Below, in pieces: positions 53,373-62,782 of a stretch of DNA of 64,000 bases. Location of the stretch: the NCBI GenBank assembly GCA_963643035.1, contig CAVIKO010000008.1:3848-67847 (forward strand). The letters are read 5' to 3'. Under the pieces are notes generated by a model that had not been told where the DNA came from, did no database searches, and was given only the letters and a program-made list of their open reading frames with translations. A program made the translations under genes and the position numbers. How positions within the stretch are numbered: the first letter of the stretch is position 1; every line of letters begins with the position of its first letter. This DNA comes from UMGS1696 sp963643035. GTDB lineage: Bacteria; Bacillota; Clostridia; Oscillospirales; CAG-272.

Positions 53373-54836
53373 TTATCCCTCTACCTCAAATGCGTTCCAG
53401 CCTGCACGGCGATAGTCTCCCTCGGCATCATACAGGCGGCGAAGAAGACATGCGCGCTCCGTGATCTGGTCGGATACGGGCTTGTTCTGCCAGAGATATT
53501 CTGCGGCGAAAAAGAGCTTGTGCAGATACGCGGGCAGATGATGCCAGGTTGTGAGCAGAACGCCCATCACATCCGTATCGCGGGCATTAGCGGCAAGGGA
53601 GCGGATGTTGCGCAGATCGTCCCATGGGGAGAGCAGCACATCAAAACCGAGGGAACGGAGATACGGTGCGGTTGGATTTTTCCCGGAGAAGTAACCGTAT
53701 TGCCAGTCCGCAAGGATGATCCGCCGGTCAAGTAAGGGAAGAGCGGATGCGGTATCCTTGTGTGCACCGTTTGCTACGAGAGAATCACCTACGCCGATCT
53801 CGTCCTTGAAATCGTTGTGACGCAGGAACATATCGTGCCAGAGAATCGGTCGCCGTCCGACTGCCGTAAGCTCCTCTGTCAGTCGGTTCGCGTATTCCGC
53901 GAGCAGCTCATGCGGTACACGGCGGCGGCAGGTCGGACAGGTCGCGAATGAATACGCCTCGTCAAAGCCAAGATGGAAGTACGACCCATCGCCGCATAGT
54001 TCCATCATCTCCGCACGCATTTCGGATAAAAGTCGATATGTGTCCGAATTCGAGGAGCACCATGTCCAGCCGTCCGGCTCAAACAACAACGACTGGCGCG
54101 GATCGGTGTCCAGTACCACATGTCGTCCGTAAGAGGAACGAGAGGAGGTGGCATGTCCGAAGTGGTTGATCATGGGGATGACCTCCATGCCGTAACTTTG
54201 TGCCAGTCGGACAAGAATCTCTGCGTCCGCACGTGACCAGCCTCCGCCATGCCAATGGAGAGAGGAAAGGGCACGATAGGGGAAGGTTCCCCAGAATTCC
54301 AGTACCACGTGGGTCAGATGGAGGAAGCCCGCGAGATGAATCGCCTTCTCCAGAGTATGTCGTTCGCTCTCCGGAAATACACACAGGTGAATTGCGCGGA
54401 ACGATACCTGCGGATTGTCTTCCACCACCATTGACGGGATCGAAAATGACTCCGCGCCCGTGGTGAGGCAGAGCGGCGTAATACATTGCAGAAGAAGCAT
54501 GAATCCGTCGAGAAATGCTTTTTCCGAGCCGCCGGACAGGGCAACGCCTGTCGGGGTCACACAAATCCGGTACGCGTCTTTTGCGTGGATTTTCTCGGAT
54601 GGGTCGTTTGGCACAGTTGTGTCCCCAAACCGTGCCGTAAATCCGGCTCCGTTTTCCGCAACGATGGTCAGTGCGGAGGCGTTGCAGGTGAAGCGATGCC
54701 ACAGGTCGGTCAATCGCGCAAGAACGATCGCGGAGGGTGTGAAGGAGAGCCGCATGGTCAAACGTGAACCGAAGAAATAGTTGCCATCGGTTTCCGTGTA
54801 GGAGCGGGGGACGGGGTAGAGCTGTGTCAGATACAT
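53373..54836 (-). CDS. GH20-family beta-N-acetylhexosaminidase
   Basis: The 487-residue enzyme has an N-terminal GH20b-like domain (about 1-130) and a GH20 barrel with the catalytic Asp-Glu in YFHLGFDEAYSFA, the earlier His of MINHFGHAT and the substrate-binding Trp regions IILADWQYGYF and LLTTWHHLP. There is no signal peptide, so it is cytoplasmic. ATG 54836 follows GGAGG; a TTG at 54851 is part of that site. It stands alone on the minus strand, convergent with the lyxose isomerase gene. Confidence 0.9.
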   Translation of the reverse strand: MYLTQLYPVPRSYTETDGNYFFGSRLTMRLSFTPSAIVLARLTDLWHRFTCNASALTIVAENGAGFTARFGDTTVPNDPSEKIHAKDAYRICVTPTGVALSGGSEKAFLDGFMLLLQCITPLCLTTGAESFSIPSMVVEDNPQVSFRAIHLCVFPESERHTLEKAIHLAGFLHLTHVVLEFWGTFPYRALSSLHWHGGGWSRADAEILVRLAQSYGMEVIPMINHFGHATSSRSSYGRHVVLDTDPRQSLLFEPDGWTWCSSNSDTYRLLSEMRAEMMELCGDGSYFHLGFDEAYSFATCPTCRRRVPHELLAEYANRLTEELTAVGRRPILWHDMFLRHNDFKDEIGVGDSLVANGAHKDTASALPLLDRRIILADWQYGYFSGKNPTAPYLRSLGFDVLLSPWDDLRNIRSLAANARDTDVMGVLLTTWHHLPAYLHKLFFAAEYLWQNKPVSDQITERACLLRRLYDAEGDYRRAGWNAFEVEG

Positions 54837-55085
54837 ATTCTGTGCCTCCAATATTGTATTTTGGGTCTTGCAGTATGCTCTGAGTATACACTATTTTTTC
54901 ATAAAGGTCAAGGCTTATCGACGGAATTTTTATAAAATCCGCACAAAATGAAAAGGATATTCCTGTATGAACGCATACAGCTGGAAAATATTGGAAATGC
55001 GCTTGTTTTTGCGAAGAGAGTGCCTTTTGTATGTGTGTATAGATACTTTTTCTCATATATGCGCAATTTTTGGATAGACTGCTTC

Positions 55086-55114
55086 TTGCATTTTCTCACT
55101 GTTTGTGATAAAAT
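55086..55114 (+). promoter_or_regulatory. Promoter of the MarR-exporter operon
   Basis: TTGCAT 55086-55091, a 17-base spacer and TAAAAT 55109-55114. Operator palindromes begin at 55113 and cover the start point. Upstream, 54837-55085 holds no gene. Confidence 0.65.
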
Positions 55115-55148
55115 GTAGCACGCTACATAAGAACGTAGCATGCTACAT
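55113..55148. promoter_or_regulatory. Twin palindromic operators, probable MarR autoregulation sites
   Basis: Two copies of GTAGCAYGCTAC lie at about 55113-55128 and 55134-55148, centred 20 bases (two helical turns) apart. The second core is a perfect palindrome. They overlap the -10 and the transcription start, as expected for MarR repressors. A further perfect inverted repeat (CTGAATGCA, 55170-55178 with 55185-55193) lies in the leader. Confidence 0.8.
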
Positions 55149-55227
55149 ATAATACATTCTAAGGACGTGCTGAATGCATCAACCTGCATTCAGCGGCTTC
55201 CTAATAAGATGGGAGGGAGTATACAGA

Positions 55228-55725
55228 GTGGAATCAACACCAGAAAGGGACGTTGGCTGGAAAATCAAACGACTGCACAGCGCGTACGCCCAATTCCGCG
55301 AGAGGAATATACAAAAGTTAGACCTCACCTCCACGCAGGCGTTTTTGCTGGGTTATTTGAGTCGTCACAGGGACACACCTGTGTATGCCGGGGATATTGG
55401 ACGGGATTTCGGCTTGCGTCACCCGACAGTATCGGGATTGCTGTCCCGCATGGAGCAAAAGGATTTTATCCGATACGCAGCGGATAAGGATCACCGCCGG
55501 AAACAGATCATACTGACCGAACGCGCCCTTGCTGTTCATGAACAGATCATCGAACAGATTCACGCCACAAACGCGCTTGCCACCGCCAGTCTGACGGAGG
55601 ACGAGGTTGTCACGCTGCACCGCCTGCTCGATCAGGTGTACACCAATCTGACTGCGTCATCTGAAAACGTGGAGGATACATGTCTGCCTGCGGACGAATC
55701 GTTTGAAAAAAAGGAAAATCCATAA
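55228..55725 (+). CDS. MarR-family transcriptional regulator
   Basis: The 165-residue winged-helix protein has the MarR recognition region (YAGDIGRDFGLRHPTVSGLL) and the wing with DKDHRRKQIILTERA. GTG 55228 behind GGGAGGGAG is chosen. ATG 55174 is an alternative with a weaker site, but it starts inside a leader hairpin. It lies directly upstream of two ABC exporter genes and behind twin palindromes it should bind. Repression of the exporter until a drug-like ligand binds is the known scheme for such operons. Confidence 0.9.
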   Translation: MESTPERDVGWKIKRLHSAYAQFRERNIQKLDLTSTQAFLLGYLSRHRDTPVYAGDIGRDFGLRHPTVSGLLSRMEQKDFIRYAADKDHRRKQIILTERALAVHEQIIEQIHATNALATASLTEDEVVTLHRLLDQVYTNLTASSENVEDTCLPADESFEKKENP

Positions 55726-55749
55726 GATTCATGGTAGAAAGGAATGCTT

Positions 55750-57513
55750 ATGATCCGAAAAATTGCCCGGTGTATCCGGGAGTACAAAAAGGACACGATC
55801 CTCACGCCGATCTGTATGATCGGTGAGGTCAGTCTCGAATGCGTGATTCCGTTGGTGACCGCAAAGCTCATCAACGCGATCCAGGACGGCTGCGAGATGG
55901 GGTTGCTCCTGCGATACGGTTTACTGCTCGTTTTGCTTGCTATGGCGTCGATGGGATGCGGCGTGCTGTCCAGCTGGTTCTGCGCGTCTGCATCGTCCGG
56001 ATTCGCCCGGAATCTGCGCCACGATCTTTACGCGCGGGTAAAAAATTTCAGCTTTGCCAACATCGACGCCATATCCACCTCATCGCTCGTCACCCGTCTG
56101 ACCACGGACGTCACCAACGTACAGAACGCGTTCATGATGATCATTCGTACCGCGGTTCGTGCGCCGTTGATGCTCATTTTCGCGGTGACAATGGCGATTT
56201 ACGTCGGTAAAAAGCTCAGCCTTGTGTTCGTGCTGGTGATCCCGATCCTCGCGGTCGGTCTATTTGCTATCATCCGCCGTGCTATGCCGCTGTTCCGCAG
56301 CGTGTTCCGTAAATATGACACGATGAACGAATCCATTCAGGAGAACATCAAGGGAATGCGCGTGGTGAAATCCTTCGTGCGGGAGGACTACGAAAAGCGG
56401 AAATTCGCGTCCACCTCGGAGGATGTATGCGCGGATTTCACGAAAGCGGAGAAAATCCTCGCATTCAACAACCCGTTGATGATTGCCTGTATATATATCT
56501 GTATGCTCATTATCCCGTATTTTGCAGCGAAATGGATCATCGCCTCCGCGGGATTGGAAATGAAAGTCGGTAACTTATCCAGCCTTCTGACCTATAGCAT
56601 GCAGATTCTCATGTCGCTCATGATGGTTTCTATGATTTTTGTCACGGTGACGATGGCGGTGGAATCCGCCCGTCGTATTGTGGAGGTGCTGGATACCGAA
56701 AGCACGATCCGCAATCCGGCTAACCCGGTCATGACTGTACGCGACGGCAGCGTATCCTTTGAGAATGTGCAGTTTAAATATGCCGTGACCGCCGATAAAT
56801 ACGCGCTGTCCGACATCAATCTACAAATCCAGTCCGGACAGACCGTCGGGATCATCGGTGGTACCGGATCCAGTAAATCGACGCTCATTCAGCTCATCTC
56901 TCGCCTCTATGACGTGACAGAGGGAAGCGTGAAGGTCGGCGGTGTGGATGTGCGCGACTATGATCTTGAAACACTGCGGAGTGAGGTCGCTGTGGTACTC
57001 CAGAAAAACGTCCTTTTCTCCGGCACAATCAAGGAGAATCTTCGCTGGGGCGATCCGAACGCATCTGATGAAGAGCTGAAGCGGATCTGCAAGCTTGCAC
57101 AAGCGGATGAATTCATCGAATCGTTCCCGGATAAGTATGACACTTATATCGAACAGGGCGGCGCGAATGTATCCGGCGGTCAGAAGCAGCGGCTTTGTAT
57201 CGCACGAGCGTTACTGAAAAAGCCGAAGATCCTCATCCTCGACGACTCCACCAGTGCAGTGGATACGAAAACGGACGCGATGATCCGCAAGGCATTCCGG
57301 GATGAAATTCCAGGTACAACAAAGATTATCATCGCCCAGCGTATCTCCTCCGTGGAGGAAGCGGATCTCATTGTCGTAATGGACAACGGACATATCGACG
57401 GTGTGGGAGATCACGAAACGCTATTGAAAACCAATGAGATTTACCGCGAGGTATACGAATCTCAGACAAATGCCAACGCAAAAGAGAAGGGAGGAAAATC
57501 TGATGCCGAATAA
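55750..57513 (+). CDS. ABC exporter half-transporter with degenerate catalytic site
   Basis: The 587-residue protein has six membrane helices and an ATPase domain. Walker A reads GGTGSSKST (Ser for the usual Gly) and Walker B ends LDDSTS, with Asp where the catalytic Glu should be. The signature VSGGQKQR is normal. This is the pattern of the degenerate partner in heterodimeric multidrug exporters such as BmrCD or LmrCD. ATG 55750 is preferred to ATG 55744 because AAAGGA ends at 55742. It overlaps the next half-transporter gene by 11 bases. Confidence 0.92.
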   Translation: MIRKIARCIREYKKDTILTPICMIGEVSLECVIPLVTAKLINAIQDGCEMGLLLRYGLLLVLLAMASMGCGVLSSWFCASASSGFARNLRHDLYARVKNFSFANIDAISTSSLVTRLTTDVTNVQNAFMMIIRTAVRAPLMLIFAVTMAIYVGKKLSLVFVLVIPILAVGLFAIIRRAMPLFRSVFRKYDTMNESIQENIKGMRVVKSFVREDYEKRKFASTSEDVCADFTKAEKILAFNNPLMIACIYICMLIIPYFAAKWIIASAGLEMKVGNLSSLLTYSMQILMSLMMVSMIFVTVTMAVESARRIVEVLDTESTIRNPANPVMTVRDGSVSFENVQFKYAVTADKYALSDINLQIQSGQTVGIIGGTGSSKSTLIQLISRLYDVTEGSVKVGGVDVRDYDLETLRSEVAVVLQKNVLFSGTIKENLRWGDPNASDEELKRICKLAQADEFIESFPDKYDTYIEQGGANVSGGQKQRLCIARALLKKPKILILDDSTSAVDTKTDAMIRKAFRDEIPGTTKIIIAQRISSVEEADLIVVMDNGHIDGVGDHETLLKTNEIYREVYESQTNANAKEKGGKSDAE

Positions 57514-59443
57514 ACCGATTGCGAATCCGAAAAAACTCACAAAAGAGAATAAAGGACTTTTGAGGCGGCTTCTTTTGCTCCTGTGGAAGGACTATAAATG
57601 GATGCTGCTCATTGTGATTGCCTGTCTCGCAGTCAATGCGATTACAAACGTGCTGCCGTCCATATTTCTCAAAAACATTACCGACTGTATCGAATCCGGA
57701 CTTCAACTTGGAAGCTGGAGCGCGGTAAAAGCAGATGTAATCCGGCTCCTTGTTTTCATGGGGATCGCGATGTTCATCGGTCTGACAGCGTCGTATCTCC
57801 ACTCTCGGACAATGGCGATTGTCACACAGGGCTTTATGGATAAGATGCGTAAGCGTATGTTCAATAGGATGCAGAGCCTGCCGATCAAGTATTTCGATAC
57901 GAACGGACACGGCGACATCATGAGCTATTATACGAACGACATTGATACCCTCCGTCAGCTTGTGTCGCAGAGCCTGCCAAGCCTGTTCCAGTCCGGTGTG
58001 ATTCTTGTCTGTCTCGTCGGTGTGATGCTTTACTACAGTATCAATCTGATGGTATTCATGTTTGTCGGCGTAACGCTGATGCTTCTTGCGGTCAGGGATA
58101 TAGGCGGCAAGAGTTCACGGTATTTCGTGAAGCAGCAGGCGGCTCTTGGTAAAGTTGAGAGTTATATAGAAGAGCTGATGAACGGGCAGAAGGTTGTCCA
58201 GGTGTTCTGCCATGAGGAAGCAAGCCAGCAGGATTTCGACGTGCGCAACGATCAGCTCTTCCAGGACGCGGTCAACGCAAACCGGTTCGGCAACATCATG
58301 GGTCCGATTATGAACAACATCGGTAATCTCCTGTACGTCTGTATCGCCATCATTGGAGGAGCCATGATCACAGCAGGTTTACCGAATTTTTCCATAGATG
58401 GGATTATTTCCGGTACTTTTGGCGCGGCGCTCCAGATTTCCGTCGTCGTGTCGTTCCTCAATATCTGCCGCCAATTCACGAACAACGTTAGCCAGGTTGC
58501 ACAGCAGTTCACCTCCATCGTTATGGCAATGGCGGGCGCACAGCGTATATTCGCTCTGATAGATGAGGAGCCGGAGCAGGATGCTGGATATGTTACGCTC
58601 GTCAATGCGAAGAAGGATAAAAACGGAGAGCTTACCGAAAGTGTGGAGCGGACAGGCGAATGGGCATGGCGGCATCCGCACGGCGATGGTACCGTGACCT
58701 ACACGAAGCTCTGCGGCGATGTGCGGCTCTACGACGTGGATTTCGCCTATGAAGAGGGAAAAACTGTTCTTCATGACATCAGTCTATGGGCAGAACCGGG
58801 ACAGAAGATCGCCTTTGTCGGCGCGACCGGCGCCGGAAAAACGACGATTACCAACCTCATCAATCGTTTCTACGATATTGAGGACGGTAAGATCCGCTAC
58901 GATGGGATCAACATCAACAAGATCAAAAAGCCGGATTTGCGCCGTTCGCTCGGTGTGGTTCTGCAGGACGTGAACCTCTTCACCGGAAGCGTTATGGACA
59001 ACATCCGATATGGTAAGCTGGACGCGACGGATGAAGAGTGTATTGCTGCGGCAAAGCTGGCAAACGCCCATGACTTCATCACCCGTCTGCCGGATGGCTA
59101 CAACACAATGCTGACTGCAAACGGTGCCAATCTGTCGCAGGGACAGAGACAGCTTCTCTCGATTGCCCGTGCCGCTGTCGCCGATCCGCCGGTGATGATC
59201 CTTGACGAGGCAACCTCCTCCATTGATACACGTACCGAGGCTCTGGTGCAAAAAGGTATGGACGCATTGATGGAGGGACGAACCGTATTTGTCATCGCGC
59301 ACAGATTGTCGACGGTTCGCAACTCTGATGCGATTATGGTGCTGGATCATGGCAGAATCATCGAACGAGGCAGCCACGACGATCTGATCGCAGCGCATGG
59401 TACATACTACAGACTGTATACCGGCGCGTTTGAACTGGAATAA
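57503..59443 (+). CDS. ABC exporter half-transporter, catalytic partner
   Basis: The 646-residue protein carries Walker A GATGAGKTT, Walker B MILDEATSSID with the catalytic Glu, the H-loop IAHRLS, and a degenerate signature LSQGQRQ. Combined with its neighbour it makes one consensus and one degenerate nucleotide site, as in heterodimeric exporters. An insertion of about 45 residues lies between the membrane part and the ATPase (NAKKDKNGELTESVERTGEW). ATG 57503 follows GGGAGG and overlaps the previous gene. A terminator follows. Confidence 0.93.
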   Translation: MPNKPIANPKKLTKENKGLLRRLLLLLWKDYKWMLLIVIACLAVNAITNVLPSIFLKNITDCIESGLQLGSWSAVKADVIRLLVFMGIAMFIGLTASYLHSRTMAIVTQGFMDKMRKRMFNRMQSLPIKYFDTNGHGDIMSYYTNDIDTLRQLVSQSLPSLFQSGVILVCLVGVMLYYSINLMVFMFVGVTLMLLAVRDIGGKSSRYFVKQQAALGKVESYIEELMNGQKVVQVFCHEEASQQDFDVRNDQLFQDAVNANRFGNIMGPIMNNIGNLLYVCIAIIGGAMITAGLPNFSIDGIISGTFGAALQISVVVSFLNICRQFTNNVSQVAQQFTSIVMAMAGAQRIFALIDEEPEQDAGYVTLVNAKKDKNGELTESVERTGEWAWRHPHGDGTVTYTKLCGDVRLYDVDFAYEEGKTVLHDISLWAEPGQKIAFVGATGAGKTTITNLINRFYDIEDGKIRYDGININKIKKPDLRRSLGVVLQDVNLFTGSVMDNIRYGKLDATDEECIAAAKLANAHDFITRLPDGYNTMLTANGANLSQGQRQLLSIARAAVADPPVMILDEATSSIDTRTEALVQKGMDALMEGRTVFVIAHRLSTVRNSDAIMVLDHGRIIERGSHDDLIAAHGTYYRLYTGAFELE

Positions 59444-59452
59444 TAAAAATGG

Positions 59453-59483
59453 GAGAGATCCACGCGGTCTCTCTCTTTTTTTT
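59453..59483 (+). terminator. Terminator of the exporter operon
   Basis: GAGAGA (59453-59458) pairs with TCTCTC (59468-59473), extended by CC with GG across a one-base bulge, and is followed by eight T at 59476-59483. Confidence 0.85.
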
Positions 59484-59492
59484 CGAATTCTC

Positions 59493-59521
59493 TTGACAAT
59501 CCCATGCGATTCGTGTACAAT
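59493..59521 (+). promoter_or_regulatory. Promoter of the serine hydrolase gene
   Basis: TTGACA 59493-59498, a 17-base spacer and TACAAT 59516-59521. Confidence 0.8.
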
Positions 59522-59557
59522 TTTTGTAACAAAGCTGGATAAAAGAAAGGATATTTC

Positions 59558-60706
59558 ATGATGGATTTCGCCAGACTGACAGAATTCTTGGACAGCCTTT
59601 ATGAAAAAGAAGGCGTTCCCGCGACAGAATGCGCTGTGTACCACGATCACCATGTCGTGTATCGGCATGGAACCGGTTATTCCGATGCCGCGCGGACAAA
59701 ACCTGTGTCCGAGAACGATCTCTACATTTTATATTCCGCGACCAAAGTCATGACGATGGCGGGCGCACTCCATCTGATGGAAGAAGGAAAAATCGCGCTC
59801 ACAGACGAGGTGGCAAAGTATCTCCCGGCATACGGAAATTTAACCGTACGGGAAGCGGATGGCACGATTCGCCCGGCGAGAACGAAGATGCATATTTGCG
59901 ACGCAATGGCGATGGCGGGCGGACTCGATTATACATGGAACACTCCGGCGATGGAGAAGCTGCGCGAGAAGTACGGAAGAGAGATTTCCACAATCGATGC
60001 GGTGAATAGCTATGCCGAAAGCCCGCTCCAGTTTGATCCGGGAACCCGTTTTCGCTATAGCCTGTGCCACGATGTGATCGGTGCCGTAATCGAGGTTGCC
60101 TCCGGAATACCGTTCGGCGAATATCTCAAAAAGAAGATTTTCGATCCGCTCGGCATGACGGATACCACATTCCATCCGACAGAGGAGCAGAAAGCGCGGC
60201 TCACAGAGCAGTATCGTTTAGAAAACGGTAAAGCACAGCCGATCGCAAAGATGAATCAGGTCATGGATGTGTCCGATCGATACGAAAGCGGCGGCGCGGG
60301 GCTCTATTCTACCGTAAACGATTATCTTACGTTCGCAGCCTGTCTTGCAAATGGCGGGACAGCGGACAACGGCTATCGGCTTTTGTCCCCGGAGACAGTC
60401 GCGCTTCTGCACACAGATCAGATGACGGTTCCCGGTCGCAGGGAGGATTTCGCTGCTCTCAGCAGACGAGGCTACAGCTATGCGCTTGGTGTGCGAACCT
60501 TAGTTGATCCGAGAGAGGCAGATACAGCGGCTCCAGCAGGAGAATTTGGCTGGGATGGCGCGGCGTGTGCGTATTGCTCGATGGAGACAACCACCGGCAC
60601 TGCGATTTATTTCGGTACGCAGGTACTCAACTGGGACAGCGCGTACACAGTGGACCATCCAAAGATTCGCGACCTTGTGTATGAGGGGCTCGGATATACG
60701 AAATGA
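59558..60706 (+). CDS. Beta-lactamase-fold serine hydrolase (class C/esterase type)
   Basis: The 382-residue protein has the catalytic SxxK in LYSATKVMT (S60, K63), the general-base Tyr in RFRYSLCHD (Y167; Leu instead of the usual Asn in YxN) and the GGAGLYSTVNDYLTF loop. There is no signal peptide, which argues against a secreted beta-lactamase and for a cytoplasmic esterase or peptidase. ATG 59558 follows AAAGGA. It is a single gene, and an IS element lies 32 bases after its stop. Confidence 0.87.
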   Translation: MMDFARLTEFLDSLYEKEGVPATECAVYHDHHVVYRHGTGYSDAARTKPVSENDLYILYSATKVMTMAGALHLMEEGKIALTDEVAKYLPAYGNLTVREADGTIRPARTKMHICDAMAMAGGLDYTWNTPAMEKLREKYGREISTIDAVNSYAESPLQFDPGTRFRYSLCHDVIGAVIEVASGIPFGEYLKKKIFDPLGMTDTTFHPTEEQKARLTEQYRLENGKAQPIAKMNQVMDVSDRYESGGAGLYSTVNDYLTFAACLANGGTADNGYRLLSPETVALLHTDQMTVPGRREDFAALSRRGYSYALGVRTLVDPREADTAAPAGEFGWDGAACAYCSMETTTGTAIYFGTQVLNWDSAYTVDHPKIRDLVYEGLGYTK

Positions 60707-60796
60707 TATAGCAAAAAAGACTGTCACATGGCGGAATGTGTCCCGACCCCCAAAAGTTAGACCAAAGAACTAACGAATGGAGGTCGGGATATTATC

Positions 60797-61374
60797 ATGG
60801 CAAAATACAGTTAAGAATTCAAGCGAAAGGTAGTGCAGGAGTATTTGGATGGGAAAGGAGGATACGAAGATATAGCAAGGCAAAACAACATACCGGGCGG
60901 GAAACAGGTGCGTGTGTGGGTGAAAGCATACGGAGAATTCGGCGAGGAAGGGCTGATGCGCTCAAGAAAAAACAAGAATTACTCTTTCCAATTCAAGCTT
61001 TCTGTGGTAGAATTGTATATGACAAGCGAAGTCTCATATCAGGAATTGGCTCTGTCGCAGGGAATAAACATCCGTCACTGATAGCAAGATGGGTAAACGA
61101 TTTCAGAATCGCCGGTCCTGATGCTTTGAGACCCAAAAAGAAAGGTCGTAAAAAGACATTGGATAACAAGAAATTCAAGAAACCTTCCAAGACTGCCGAA
61201 GTAACGCCTGTAGATACAAGTGCCGAGCACGTAAAGGAACTCGAAGACGAAAATCTGAAATTAAGAATAGAGAACGCCTATTTAAAAGAACTAAGGAGAC
61301 TGTGTTTAGAGGAGGAAGCTCTTCTGAAAAAGAACCGAGAATCGTTCACAGTCTCCGAGAACAGTTCAAATTAA
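60797..61374 (+). pseudogene. IS3-family orfA, broken by a stop and a frameshift
   Basis: The gene should begin MAKYS and continue EFKRKVVQEYLDGKG, but codon 6 is TAA (60812-60814). The frame ends again near 61070, where GGAATAAACATCCG seems to have lost one base relative to an expected Asn-Pro. The coiled-coil and leucine-rich end (VKELEDENLKLRIENAYLK) continues in another frame to 61374. With orfA dead, no OrfAB fusion transposase can be made from this copy. Confidence 0.8.
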
Positions 61375-62216
61375 AGGATATTCTCGCGGTAGTCGGTTTT
61401 CCCAAGGCTACATATATGTATTGGCAAAAGAGATTTGACAGAGCAGATCCCAATCAGGAGCTTGAGAAAGAAATTATCGAGATTCGCAAAGAGCATAAGG
61501 ATTACGGCTACAGAAGAATTTGCGGTGAGTTACGGAACAGAGATATTACCGCAAACAAGAAACGAGTTCAAAAGCTTGTACAGAAATTAGGACTTCAAGT
61601 GACGTCATTCACCCACAAAAGCCGCAAATACAGCTCATACAAAGGCAAAGTCGGTAAAATTGCGCCCAACAGAATCAATCGCCGCTTTTACACACCTGTG
61701 CTGCATCAAAAGACAACTACAGATACATCAGAGTTCAAGTATTTTGAGAGAAACAGCAACGGCGGAATGTCGGTCGGAAAACTGTATTTAGACCCGTTTC
61801 TCGACATGTGTAACGGTGAGGTTTTAAGCTTTAGCATGACACGAACACCATCAGCTGAGGGAATATTGGCGGCTCAAAAGAGAGCGATAGAGATAACGGC
61901 TGACTGCCCGTACAGAAGAACATTCCATTCGGACAGGGGCTGGGCATATCAAATGAAAGCATATTCGTCCGCTCTCAAGGAAAACAAAATATATCAAAGC
62001 ATGTCACGCAAGGGGAACTGCTATGACAACTCTGTCATGGAAAACTTCTTTGCGATAATGAAACAGGAGATGTACTACAGAAACACGTTTTACAGCTTTG
62101 ACGAGCTTAAGGATGCTATCGAAAAATATATAAAGTATTACAACGAGAAGAGAATCAAGGAGAAGCTTGGCTGGATGAGCCCGGTGCAATATCGGCTAAG
62201 CATAGAAATAGCGTAG
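61302..62216 (+). CDS. IS3-family orfB, DDE transposase
   Basis: The 304-residue frame has the HTH_21-like region (KDYGYRRICGELRNRD) and an rve integrase core. The DDE residues are in TTDTSEFKY, FHSDRGWAY and CYDNSVMENFFAIMKQE, followed by the family's YNEKRIKEKLGWMSP. Normally it is made as an OrfAB fusion by a -1 frameshift, for which a GAAAAAG run at 61326-61332 lies in the overlap. The frame itself is intact, but the upstream orfA is not. Confidence 0.9.
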   Translation: MFRGGSSSEKEPRIVHSLREQFKLKDILAVVGFPKATYMYWQKRFDRADPNQELEKEIIEIRKEHKDYGYRRICGELRNRDITANKKRVQKLVQKLGLQVTSFTHKSRKYSSYKGKVGKIAPNRINRRFYTPVLHQKTTTDTSEFKYFERNSNGGMSVGKLYLDPFLDMCNGEVLSFSMTRTPSAEGILAAQKRAIEITADCPYRRTFHSDRGWAYQMKAYSSALKENKIYQSMSRKGNCYDNSVMENFFAIMKQEMYYRNTFYSFDELKDAIEKYIKYYNEKRIKEKLGWMSPVQYRLSIEIA

Positions 62217-62331
62217 CAGCTGTTTCTACTACGCTATTTACTAAGTCTAACTTTTGGGGGTCGGGACATGTGTCACTCACCGGGGCAGGTTCTTTTTTTG
62301 TGTTTTTTATGGATAACTTTTGTGATAGCTA

Positions 62332-62360
62332 TTGCAATACCGCACGGAATGTGGTATAAT
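62332..62360 (+). promoter_or_regulatory. Promoter of tRNA-Leu
   Basis: TTGCAA 62332-62337, a 17-base spacer and TATAAT 62355-62360, ending 10 bases before the tRNA. Confidence 0.8.
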
Positions 62361-62370
62361 AATATAGTAA

Positions 62371-62458
62371 GCCGGTGTGTTGGAATTGGCAGACGAGGCG
62401 GACTCAAAATCCGTTGGGCTAATACCCCGTGCGGGTTCGACCCCCGCCACCGGCACCA
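62371..62458 (+). tRNA. tRNA-Leu (anticodon CAA)
   Basis: The acceptor stem GCCGGTG (62371-62377) pairs with CACCGGC (62448-62454), followed by A and an encoded CCA. The anticodon loop CTCAAAA puts CAA at 62405-62407, reading UUG. A long variable arm and the T loop GGTTCGACC are present, as in class II tRNA-Leu. Confidence 0.95.
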
Positions 62459-62465
62459 GACAAAG

Positions 62466-62520
62466 ATAATCCGAACCAGATCTTCTTAATTGGAGATGGG
62501 TTCGGATTATTTGTTTTCTT
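62466..62520 (+). terminator. Terminator after tRNA-Leu
   Basis: A perfect 12-pair stem ATAATCCGAACC (62466-62477) with 62499-62510 is followed by TTGTTTTCTTT. Confidence 0.85.
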
Positions 62521-62782
62521 TGAGCGTTTCGAGGATACGCACTTCCGAAACGGTGTGGTCAAGCGCCCGGAATCCAAACCGAGAGGGCCGAGAAAACCGA
62601 AGCAGAAAAAGAAACAGGAGGGCGATTATGAAAAACATCAAAAACTGTGAATTCAACATGGATACGGATAAGGTATAATAATTTTCGCAAAATCAAAAAA
62701 GAAGCAAAAAGATATAGACATGCTCAGAAAACTCTGGTAGAATGAAGTCGCAACACAAACATTCGAAAGGAATAAAGAGAAC
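62521..62782. other. Spacer with one possible micro-ORF
   Basis: A 16-codon frame (62628-62678, MKNIKNCEFNMDTDKV) follows a strong GGAGG site. It has no known family and may be the head of a lost gene. The stretch just before 62783 looks like the left flank of an IS256-type element. Nothing else is seen. Confidence 0.3.

Larger units (their letters stand above)
60739..62268 (+). mobile_element. IS3-family (IS150-like) insertion sequence
   Basis: The 1,530-base element is bounded by perfect 24-base inverted repeats (60739-60762 and 62245-62268) that begin TGTCCCGACC, the TG...CA ends of the family. It carries orfA (broken) and an intact orfB in overlapping frames. The only direct repeat at the edges is two bases (TG), so no clear target duplication is visible. 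It lies between the serine hydrolase gene and tRNA-Leu. Confidence 0.9.
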
